Below, piece by piece: positions 1 through 6,231 of a stretch of 15,871 nucleotides of DNA. Numbering within the stretch: position 1 is the stretch's first letter; each line of letters begins with the position of its first letter. The position numbers were made by a program, and so were the translations under genes. Under the pieces are notes generated by a model. The model was not told the origin of the DNA and made no database searches. It saw nothing but the letters and a program-made list of their open reading frames with translations. The DNA is from Chryseobacterium sp. (GTDB lineage Bacteria > Bacteroidota > Bacteroidia > Flavobacteriales > Weeksellaceae): positions 1 to 15,871 of the forward strand of contig RDDY01000330.1 of the NCBI GenBank assembly GCA_003852805.1, written 5' to 3'.

Positions 1-638
1 AAAGAGTGTTCTCTTTCGAAATTTTTGAATCGGAAGAAATCAAAATGCGCACGGAAAGCTTGCAAGAAATTGTCGTGCGTCAGCATTACGCCTTTGGGTT
101 CGCCGGTGGTTCCACTGGTATAAATGATGGTGGCCGTATCGTCGGGAAGCATGTTCTCGATGACGAAATCTTCATCGGCGTCCTCAATAAAATCTCGCAA
201 ATATACCGGCGATTCATTTCTGAACTCTGCGCTGTTTTTTGCTGCAATCACCAATTGAAGCGTCGGCAATTCCGACAATAATTCTTTGCAAATACGATAC
301 TGCGGCAGGTCGCCCGTCATCACAATCTTTGCGGCGCTGTCTTCCAAAGCATAACGCACCTGCTCCTTGGTATTGGTGGCGTAGACGGGAACGGTAATGC
401 CACCCAAACTCATTACAGCCAAGTCAAAACAAATCCACTCGGCCGAATTGTTGGAATAAATGGCTACTCGGTCGCCTTTTACAATGCCGTGTTGGCGTAG
501 CGAAGTCGCAATGCGGAAAACCATCGACCGAAACGTTTTCCAGTTAATTTCTTTCCACTCGCCCTCTTTCCTGAATCCCAAAGCAGGCGCCATGGCTCTT
601 GTCTCACAGTGTACATTAAGATATTCCGCTACATTCAT
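1..638 (-). CDS. Long-chain acyl-CoA ligase (AMP-forming), N-terminal part
   Basis: This is the first 212 codons of an AMP-forming acyl-CoA synthetase; the 3' part lies outside the window. Enzymes of this family activate free fatty acids with ATP and CoA to acyl-CoA through an acyl-adenylate. The family's phosphate-binding signature is visible at residues 172-188 (YTSGTTGEPKGVMLTH). It is preceded by the usual N-terminal half: a WKEINW motif at 28-33 and a GDRVAIYSNNSAEW stretch at 55-68, as in FadD15/FAA-type long-chain ligases. The ATG at 638 is chosen because it overlaps the stop of the upstream SDR gene as ATGA, pointing to translational coupling. It is the last visible gene of a five-gene minus-strand unit. 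Chain-length preference cannot be told from this part; the ligase class is secure, the long-chain label is inferred from similarity. Confidence 0.9.
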   Translation of the reverse strand, partial: MNVAEYLNVHCETRAMAPALGFRKEGEWKEINWKTFRSMVFRIATSLRQHGIVKGDRVAIYSNNSAEWICFDLAVMSLGGITVPVYATNTKEQVRYALEDSAAKIVMTGDLPQYRICKELLSELPTLQLVIAAKNSAEFRNESPVYLRDFIEDADEDFVIENMLPDDTATIIYTSGTTGEPKGVMLTHDNFLQAFRAHFDFFRFKNFEREHS

Positions 639-1651
639 TTGGCTGTCAGATGTTGATCTTCTTTATAATTGTTTAGGTGAAACGCGATGGCCTGCTCCAC
701 GGAAATAAAGTCCATCCCGAGCGTTTCGCGCACTTTTTTATTGCTGTATTTTGGTGCATGGCTGATGGCGGCCACGTTGGCAGCGTTGACCATCCGCAAA
801 GAAGGCACCGCCCAACCCAGCAAAATGTTCAGAATCCTGCCTACTGTAAGAACCGCTTTGTTTACCACTATCGGTGCTTTTTTACCAAAGGCTTTTCTTA
901 TCCGGGTTGCCACCGCCGCATAAGATTTGTTCTCGGAAATTGTGATGAAGCGTTGGCCGAACTGATTTCTTTCCATCAACCCTACCGCGCAAAAAGCAAC
1001 ATCGCGCACGTCTGCATAGGCAGTGCCGCCCGTTGCCGTGAATGGCGAGCGCGACAAGGACCGATAAATGGTGCCGCTGCTGTTTTCCCAGTTTCCCGAA
1101 CCGATGATGATTCCGGGATTGATGATAACCACATTCAAACCCTCAGCAGAAGCACGCCAGACTTCCATCTCCGAGAACTTCTTGCTGATGGCGTAATCCG
1201 AGTGTACGGTTTTAAAATCCCACTCGCTCTCTTCATCAACCAGGCCGTCGCTGTTCAATGTATCTACCGAGGCGATGGAGCTGATGAAGCAAAACTTCTC
1301 GATGTTTTGGTCATCGGCGACGTAAAGGAGGTTCTGCGTTCCTTCAACGTTTATACGGTATATTTTCTTTGCCGCCGCCGGATGGAAGCTGACGTATGCG
1401 GCACAATGGTAAATCTGTGAACAACCGCTGACTGCGGCGCGCAATGAGTCCAAATCTTGAAAGTCGGTTTCAACCCAATCTATTTGGTCGAAATAGTAGT
1501 CGGCCTTGTCTGTATAAAACCGGAAGGAGCGGCGCACGTCGTCCACATCACTCGCCGCCCTGCGCGTTGCTCGCACACGGAAACCGCGCTTTAACAATTC
1601 CAGCGCAATGACGCGGCCCAGTATGCCTGTGGCGCCGGTTACCAATACCAT
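635..1651 (-). CDS. NAD(P)-dependent extended SDR (epimerase/dehydratase-like)
   Basis: A 338-residue extended short-chain dehydrogenase/reductase. The Rossmann nucleotide-binding motif is at the very N terminus (TGATGILG, glycines at residues 6, 9 and 12), a Ser pair (FISSIAS, about 122-128) precedes the active site, and the catalytic YxxxK is Y153/K157 (YAISKK). The pattern resembles the dihydroflavonol-4-reductase/3-beta-hydroxysteroid dehydrogenase branch, whose members reduce or oxidise a hydroxyl/keto group using NAD(P)H; the substrate here is unknown. The start ATG lies 1 nt behind the stop of the alpha/beta hydrolase gene, and its stop overlaps the acyl-CoA ligase start, so the three are probably translated together. 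Sitting between a hydrolase and an acyl-CoA ligase suggests a lipid-like substrate, but that is inference only. Confidence 0.9.
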   Translation of the reverse strand: MVLVTGATGILGRVIALELLKRGFRVRATRRAASDVDDVRRSFRFYTDKADYYFDQIDWVETDFQDLDSLRAAVSGCSQIYHCAAYVSFHPAAAKKIYRINVEGTQNLLYVADDQNIEKFCFISSIASVDTLNSDGLVDEESEWDFKTVHSDYAISKKFSEMEVWRASAEGLNVVIINPGIIIGSGNWENSSGTIYRSLSRSPFTATGGTAYADVRDVAFCAVGLMERNQFGQRFITISENKSYAAVATRIRKAFGKKAPIVVNKAVLTVGRILNILLGWAVPSLRMVNAANVAAISHAPKYSNKKVRETLGMDFISVEQAIAFHLNNYKEDQHLTAK

Positions 1652-1652
1652 G

Positions 1653-2429
1653 TCAGTCAGTCAGAAATTGCTCTACGGCTTTGTTAAAATCGGTTGGGTT
1701 CTCCGCCTGCACCCAGTGCCCGGCATTGCTGATGACCGTAAACTCGGCGTGTGGAAACTGCTGCCGAATGACTGTGGAATCTTCGGGCAAGATATAGTCT
1801 GACTTTGCTCCGCTTACAAAAAGCGTAGGGCCGTCAAACTCGCCATCGCGAACGGAGTTGGTGACGAACTCGTCGTACTTGGACGCAAGTATCGGCAGGT
1901 TGAATCTCCATCGTAGTTGCTTCTCATCGTTCCAATACAGGTTTTTCGTCAGGAACAATACCACAGATTTCTCGGGAATGTATTCGGATAAAATCTTCTC
2001 TACATCGCCACGCCCTTTCACTGCGTCAAAGTCGACGCTTTGCAAAGCTTTGATTATCCCCTGATGGTGTGGCGGATAGGCTTTCGGTGCAATATCAACC
2101 ACAATCAGTTTCTCGACCTTTTCGGGATAAGTCAGCGCAAACTGCATCACCGCTTTGCCGCCCAATGAGTGCCCCAGCAGATGCGCTTTATCTATTCCCT
2201 GCGCCGTCATGTAACGCAGAATATCATCGGCCATTGCCTCGTGAGACATTTCATCGGAGTGGAAGCTGCGGCCGTGATTGCGCAGATCCATCAAATGCAC
2301 GGGCATGTGTTCGGACATCAATTGACCAAAGCTGCCCCAATTGTCCAGCATACCGAACAAGCCGTGGAACACCAGCAGTGGCGTACCTTGGTTGTTCTCC
2401 CCTATTATCTTGGAATGTAAAATATCCAT
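1653..2429 (-). CDS. Alpha/beta hydrolase, YbfF-like esterase
   Basis: A 258-residue alpha/beta-fold hydrolase of YbfF type. Visible elements are the oxyanion-hole HGLFG (residues 22-26), DLRNHGRS (48-55), the nucleophile elbow GHSLGG with Ser88, and the catalytic His238 in NAGHW. The acid could be Asp112 (in VDIAP, the position used by E. coli YbfF) or Asp211 (in GAKSD, the classical place). Length is as usual for the family and there is no signal peptide, so it should be a cytoplasmic esterase or thioesterase acting on acyl esters or acyl-CoA. It starts 15 nt behind pdxJ and ends 1 nt before the SDR start. The end of the gene contains three tandem TGAC units, so its stop codon and the next start lie in a short repeat (see findings). 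The fold is secure; the substrate is unknown. Confidence 0.9.
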   Translation of the reverse strand: MDILHSKIIGENNQGTPLLVFHGLFGMLDNWGSFGQLMSEHMPVHLMDLRNHGRSFHSDEMSHEAMADDILRYMTAQGIDKAHLLGHSLGGKAVMQFALTYPEKVEKLIVVDIAPKAYPPHHQGIIKALQSVDFDAVKGRGDVEKILSEYIPEKSVVLFLTKNLYWNDEKQLRWRFNLPILASKYDEFVTNSVRDGEFDGPTLFVSGAKSDYILPEDSTVIRQQFPHAEFTVISNAGHWVQAENPTDFNKAVEQFLTD

Positions 2430-2444
2430 ATTCTATTCTTTAAA

Positions 2445-3164
2445 TTACCACTTCACCAATCTTTTTCTGTAGGCTTGAATCGTGTTTTCCAATCCCATGA
2501 ACAACGCCTCCGAAACCAAAGCATGACCGATGGAAACCTCCAGCAAGCTCGGAATGTTGTCTGCGAAGTATTTGAGATTATCCAAACTGAGGTCGTGGCC
2601 GGCGTTTAGCCCGAGACCGAATTGCTCTGCGCGCAAGGCTGTTTCCACATAAGGTTTTATGGCCGTTTCCCTGTCTTGAACATAACCTGAGGCGTACGCT
2701 TCTGTGTACAGTTCGATTCTGTCGGTGCCCGTTTTGGCAGCGTATTCTACCAGCTCCGGATTCGGATCCAGAAAAATAGATGTGCGGATTCCGCCGTTTT
2801 TGAACTCAGCGATAACTTCGGTCAGAAAGTCAAGGTGTTCTTTCGTGTTCCAACCGGCGTTGGAAGTCAACACGTTATCGGCATCGGGCACCAGCGTCAC
2901 TTGCTCGGGCTTTACATCCAACACCATATCGATAAACGGACGATGCGGATTCCCCTCTATATTGAACTCGGTGGTTACCAGCGGCTTCAGGTCGTAGACA
3001 TCCTTGCGCGTTATGTGGCGCTCGTCGGGTCGCGGATGAATGGTGATTCCCTCGGCGCCAAACTCTTGTGCTTTTACGGCAACATGGGTCACACTTGGCA
3101 CGTCGCCGCCGCGCGCATTGCGCAGGGTTGCTATTTTATTGATGTTTACACTGAGTCGTGTCAT
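2445..3164 (-). CDS. pdxJ: Pyridoxine 5'-phosphate synthase PdxJ
   Basis: PdxJ condenses 3-amino-2-oxopropyl phosphate with 1-deoxyxylulose 5-phosphate to form pyridoxine 5'-phosphate, the last ring-forming step of the DXP-dependent vitamin B6 pathway. The 239-residue protein matches the family in length. It shows the N-terminal RLSVNINK motif, His43 in [10 protein letters not shown], Glu70 in FNIEG, His190 in GLNAGHDLS, and the C-terminal phosphate-binding [13 protein letters not shown]. His43, Glu70 and His190 correspond to the catalytic residues known from the E. coli enzyme. The gene lies 10 nt behind the mechanosensitive channel gene and 15 nt before the hydrolase, so it is probably transcribed with both. 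No other pdx gene is in the window. Identification is secure. Confidence 0.97.
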   Translation of the reverse strand: MTRLSVNINKIATLRNARGGDVPSVTHVAVKAQEFGAEGITIHPRPDERHITRKDVYDLKPLVTTEFNIEGNPHRPFIDMVLDVKPEQVTLVPDADNVLTSNAGWNTKEHLDFLTEVIAEFKNGGIRTSIFLDPNPELVEYAAKTGTDRIELYTEAYASGYVQDRETAIKPYVETALRAEQFGLGLNAGHDLSLDNLKYFADNIPSLLEVSIGHALVSEALFMGLENTIQAYRKRLVKW

Positions 3165-3174
3165 AGAATGCTTG

Positions 3175-4434
3175 TTAAATTTTGGTAAACTGTACCACTT
3201 CCAGTTTAAATTCTTTAGCGGCTACCATTAGGTGATCGAAGATATCTGCTTGGATTTGCTCAAAAGATTCCCACTTGGAATCGTTGGCGAAACAATAAAT
3301 TTCCAGCGGCAGCCCCTGCGGCGTTATCTCAAGCTGACGCACCATAACGGGCCCCGACTGGTCCACCCGCGGATTCTTTTTCAAATACTCGACAGCGTAG
3401 ATCCTGAAGACGCCGATGTTGGTCAGCTGACGGCCATTGATGATTTCTTCGGAATTTGGGATCAGTTTTTTTTCTGCCTCTATCTTATCGCGCATATCGC
3501 TCAGATAGCCTGAAATAAGGTTGATCTTGGCGAGTTCTTCAAACAGTTCGGCATCTACAAAATCGAAAGATCGGATGTTGAAATAAATGGATCTTTTGAC
3601 CCGCCGCGTATTGGATTCCGACATGACCTGCAAGTTCTTGATCTCGGTTTGCAGCAGATCGTAGGTGGGCACGGTGGAAATGGTTTTGTCGAAATTCTGA
3701 ATCTTCGTTGTCAGTAAATTGATGTCGAGGATGGTTCCTTCTATACTATACTTCGGGATGCCGATCCAGTCGCCCACCTTCAGATTTCGCGAGGTAGAAA
3801 CGTGGATGCCCGTGACGAAGCCGAGAATCGTATCGCGAAACACCAGCAATATAACCGCCGTCATGGCCGTCAAACTTCCCAAAATGGTACTTGAACTGAT
3901 GCCGAACAGATTCGACAGACCCAAGAAACCGAAGATGAAAATCCCGACTATATTGAGCGATTGTGCAATGGCACGGATGGCGGTAATGCGGTAAAAGTCT
4001 TGCTTCAATTCGTAATATTTCACCAAGGCTTTTAACAGCCTGAAATAGAAATAGGCAAAAGCAACCACCATTAAAAGACTGAAAGTGCGCTCCAAGAAAA
4101 CATAACTTTGCGGATGACGGTAGAAGACCGAATAGATCATCTCCCGACCGATGGCGACCGCAAAAATATGCGATAAGGTAGCAAAGAGCTTGACCGATTG
4201 CATTGCCCGCACCAACGGACTGTGCAACCGCTTGCCAAACAATAAATAAACGCCGCGGAACAGCATTTTCATGACAAAGTCGATGACGAACACCAAGGCA
4301 AACAGCAAGAGCAGTTTTGATGCAATCTGCAAAATCAGAATCCAGCCATCGCCTGCATTTTCCCGAACAAGGACATGCAACTGATCGCTCAGCTGTTGCA
4401 ACAAACCCTTGGTATCGGTCAAATCATTCTTCAT
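3175..4434 (-). CDS. Mechanosensitive ion channel, YbdG/MscS family
   Basis: An MscS-family channel, which opens under membrane tension and releases solutes on osmotic downshock. The protein has several N-terminal membrane segments and then the conserved pore helix and beta domain. The stretch [28 protein letters not shown] (given here split: [12 protein letters not shown], then [16 protein letters not shown]) closely follows E. coli YbdG, and overall length (about 420 residues) also fits YbdG rather than short MscS. The frame stays open to a GTG at 4464, but I place the start at the ATG at 4434. An exact TAnnTTTG -7 element at 4440-4447 lies just upstream and would put transcription start at about 4434-4436, downstream of the GTG. 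It is the first gene of the minus-strand unit and is divergent from the DUF456 gene. Family secure, start uncertain. Confidence 0.9.
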   Translation of the reverse strand: MKNDLTDTKGLLQQLSDQLHVLVRENAGDGWILILQIASKLLLLFALVFVIDFVMKMLFRGVYLLFGKRLHSPLVRAMQSVKLFATLSHIFAVAIGREMIYSVFYRHPQSYVFLERTFSLLMVVAFAYFYFRLLKALVKYYELKQDFYRITAIRAIAQSLNIVGIFIFGFLGLSNLFGISSSTILGSLTAMTAVILLVFRDTILGFVTGIHVSTSRNLKVGDWIGIPKYSIEGTILDINLLTTKIQNFDKTISTVPTYDLLQTEIKNLQVMSESNTRRVKRSIYFNIRSFDFVDAELFEELAKINLISGYLSDMRDKIEAEKKLIPNSEEIINGRQLTNIGVFRIYAVEYLKKNPRVDQSGPVMVRQLEITPQGLPLEIYCFANDSKWESFEQIQADIFDHLMVAAKEFKLEVVQFTKI

Positions 4435-4439
4435 AAGGC

Positions 4440-4447
4440 CAAAATTA
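4440..4447 (-). promoter_or_regulatory. Putative -7 element of the channel operon
   Basis: On the minus strand this reads TAATTTTG, an exact match to the Bacteroidota -7 consensus TAnnTTTG. It is followed by only 5 nt before the ATG at 4434. No clear TTG -33 partner is seen at the usual distance, so the call rests on the -7 match and position. If used, the mRNA would have almost no leader. Confidence 0.4.
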
Positions 4448-4457
4448 ACAATTTTGA

Positions 4458-4486
4458 TTGTCACTGCCGATTATTGCTTACATTTA
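4458..4486 (+). promoter_or_regulatory. Putative promoter of the DUF456-lipoprotein pair
   Basis: A TTG at 4458-4460 is followed by an 18-base spacer and TACATTTA at 4479-4486, one mismatch from the Bacteroidota -7 consensus TAnnTTTG. The element ends 16 bases before the ATG at 4503. Two copies of TTAACC at 4484-4489 and 4495-4500 lie between it and the start, 11 bases apart. Confidence 0.4.
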
Positions 4487-4502
4487 ACCTAAGATTAACC
4501 CT

Positions 4503-4988
4503 ATGACCGAAACGCTAATAATCCTCATCAGCATCGTTTTGCTGATTTTGGGCATTCTCGGCACACTGCTTCCGGCACTGCCCGGATTGTTACTTTCATT
4601 GGCAGGACTGCTGATTTACAAATTCGGCACCGATGCGGATCTGTCCATGGCGTACATCTATATCTTTGCGGCATTGACGCTGGCGAGCATTGTTCTGGAA
4701 TATCTGATCCCCGCACGCACCACACGAAAATACGGCGGCACGCGCTGGGGCAGCATCGGATCCGTTGTCGGGACTTTCATCGGGTTATTTTTCATCCCGA
4801 TTCCGTTTGGCTTTTTGATCGGTATGTTTCTTGGTGTATTGGTCGGCGAGTTGCTGCATGACAGTAAAGATTTGTCAAAAGCGTGGCGCGCTACAAAAGG
4901 TGCCTTGGTCGGTTTTATTATCGGCACAGGCTTCAATCTGATCGTGGCTCTGGCAATGCTTACCGTGGTAATTCTTAACCTATTCTAA
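4503..4988 (+). CDS. DUF456 family membrane protein
   Basis: A 161-residue, very hydrophobic protein of the DUF456 family, whose function is unknown. The N terminus carries the family's LLPALPG motif (residues 22-28) between two membrane segments. Further segments lie at about 50-68, 84-100, 102-118 and 132-158, so about five or six in all, with many glycines in the helices. A short polar loop around 118-131 (HDSKDLSKAW) is probably cytosolic. The ATG at 4503 begins directly with a hydrophobic segment. The gene is divergent from the mechanosensitive channel gene, 68 bases from that start, and is followed 11 bases later by a small lipoprotein gene, probably in the same transcript. Family assignment is confident; no role can be given. 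Confidence 0.88.
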   Translation: MTETLIILISIVLLILGILGTLLPALPGLLLSLAGLLIYKFGTDADLSMAYIYIFAALTLASIVLEYLIPARTTRKYGGTRWGSIGSVVGTFIGLFFIPIPFGFLIGMFLGVLVGELLHDSKDLSKAWRATKGALVGFIIGTGFNLIVALAMLTVVILNLF

Positions 4989-4999
4989 AAATCGACTGT

Positions 5000-5515
5000 A
5001 TGATTTTAAAGCACCTGGCAATGGCGGCGCTAGCTTTCGGAGCCCTGAGCTGCACTGCGCAAAAACAGAAAACTAAAGCAAGCGAAACCGCACAGCAACA
5101 AATGAAAGACGGCTATCCTACCGCAAAACCCGCAGCCAATGTGATCCGTTTGTCCGAAGGCGAAAACACCTTCAATAAAGACTTGCAGATGAATATTACG
5201 TTTGTACGCTTATTGGAAGATTCCCGTTGCCCCGAGGGCGCCAACTGCGTTTGGATGGGCGCTGCAAAAGCCGAGGTAGAACTGATGGGAACAGCCACGC
5301 GCCCGATGCGCATCCAGTTGGCCACCGTGGATAACACTGCACGCAATCTGCAGCAGTCGGCAGTTTTCAACGGTTACTCAATAACGCTGGAAAATGTGTA
5401 CCCAAATACGACGACTGCCCGTGGTTATCAAGATTTAAAAGGCAAGTATGTTATCGATCTGAAAATTGCGCCGCAAGGCAAGGGAAATAAGGTTAATAGT
5501 CCTGCCACTCGATAG
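5000..5515 (+). CDS. Small lipoprotein with a CPxGxxCVW motif
   Basis: A 171-residue predicted lipoprotein. The N terminus has a basic and hydrophobic signal peptide ending in a lipobox (GALSC), giving lipid-modified Cys18. Residues after it (TAQKQKTK) are basic and lack the acidic surface-export signal known from Bacteroidota lipoproteins, so the protein may face the periplasm. A low-complexity linker rich in Lys, Gln and Ala follows to about residue 45. The rest looks like a compact beta domain with DSRCPEGANCVWMGAA at 74-89; Cys77 and Cys83 could form a disulphide. I recall this DSRCPxGxxCVWxG pattern from small Bacteroidota proteins of unknown function. The gene follows the DUF456 gene by 11 bases, and its last 23 bases overlap the 3' end of ung on the other strand. 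Confidence 0.85.
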   Translation: MILKHLAMAALAFGALSCTAQKQKTKASETAQQQMKDGYPTAKPAANVIRLSEGENTFNKDLQMNITFVRLLEDSRCPEGANCVWMGAAKAEVELMGTATRPMRIQLATVDNTARNLQQSAVFNGYSITLENVYPNTTTARGYQDLKGKYVIDLKIAPQGKGNKVNSPATR

Positions 5516-6152
5516 GCCGTTCACCCACCGACTCAAGGAAACGGTTGATGGCAGAAAACGGTTTGCTGCCAAAGAAACCGCGGTGTACCGAGAACGGTGA
5601 CGGATGGGCAGATTTTAAAATATGGTGGCGCTGTTCGTCGATCAGCGCTGCTTTTTTCTGTGCAAAAGCGCCCCACAGAACAAAAACTACATTTTCCAGA
5701 TTGTTGGAAACCTGACGGATGATTTCATCGGTAAAGGTTTCCCAGCCGAGATCTTTGTGTGAATTCGGTTGATGCGCGCGCACTGTCAGCGTTGCGTTCA
5801 GCAGCAATATTCCCTGCTCTGCCCAGTCGCTCAGGTCTTTCTCTGTTCTGTCGACATTCAGGTCGTCTTTCAGCTCGATAAAAATATTGCGCAGCGAGGG
5901 CGGCGCCTTTACGTCTTCATGGACCGAAAAACAGAGGCCGTTTGCCTGACCGTCGTTGTGGTAGGGGTCCTGGCCCAGAATCACAACCTTCACATCGCCG
6001 AGCTCTGTTAACTGTAAAGCACGGTAGATCTCGCTTTTTGGTGGAAAGCATTTATGCTCAGCATATTCACGGTTCACCTTTGCGGTCAGATCTTTAAAGA
6101 AGTCAGAATTTTTTATCGGCGCGAGCGCATCTTTCCAGGTCAGCTTTTTCAT
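5493..6152 (-). CDS. ung: Uracil-DNA glycosylase, family 1
   Basis: Removes uracil from DNA by cleaving the N-glycosidic bond, the first step of base excision repair of deaminated cytosine or misincorporated dUMP. The 219-residue protein carries the family-1 water-activating motif GQDPYH at residues 60-65 with catalytic Asp62. It also has LLLN at 116-119 (Asn119 recognises uracil) and the DNA-intercalation loop HPSPFS at 183-188 with His183. The usual Leu of HPSPLS is Phe here, a common variant. The start ATG at 6152 gives the typical N terminus (MKKLTWKDAL) with a weak GGAA 5 bases upstream. It is divergent from mutS2 with 79 bases between them, and converges with the lipoprotein gene, overlapping it by 23 bases. 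thyA, in the same window, also affects uracil load in DNA, though the two are not linked in an operon. Confidence 0.97.
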   Translation of the reverse strand: MKKLTWKDALAPIKNSDFFKDLTAKVNREYAEHKCFPPKSEIYRALQLTELGDVKVVILGQDPYHNDGQANGLCFSVHEDVKAPPSLRNIFIELKDDLNVDRTEKDLSDWAEQGILLLNATLTVRAHQPNSHKDLGWETFTDEIIRQVSNNLENVVFVLWGAFAQKKAALIDEQRHHILKSAHPSPFSVHRGFFGSKPFSAINRFLESVGERPIEWQDY

Positions 6153-6193
6153 TGGTTCCGGTTTTGCAGTAAAAGTCTGTAACTGTGCAGCAA

Positions 6194-6227
6194 TTGGCCT
6201 GCCGCAGTTTGAATTTCCGTAAATTTG
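6194..6227 (+). promoter_or_regulatory. Putative promoter of mutS2 with no leader
   Basis: TTG at 6194-6196, a 23-base spacer, then TAAATTTG at 6220-6227, an exact match to the Bacteroidota -7 consensus TAnnTTTG. The GTG start codon of mutS2 begins 4 bases after it, at the expected transcription start. An in-frame stop (TAA, 6220-6222) lies inside the element, so no start further upstream is possible. Confidence 0.5.
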
Positions 6228-6231
6228 TAGC

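Noticed and set aside
677..1420. 247-codon open frame on the plus strand
   Set aside because: It lies fully inside the SDR gene on the opposite strand. The translation has no recognisable domain and is rich in His, Arg and Cys, as expected for an antisense shadow.
4435..4464. N-terminal extension of the channel from GTG 4464
   Set aside because: It adds ten residues (MTIKIVNFGL) upstream of the ATG and would overlap the best -7 element. I prefer ATG 4434 but cannot exclude the GTG.
6153..6231. Possible small RNA or operator between ung and mutS2
   Set aside because: I found no convincing inverted repeat or terminator in these 79 bases beyond the mutS2 promoter elements.
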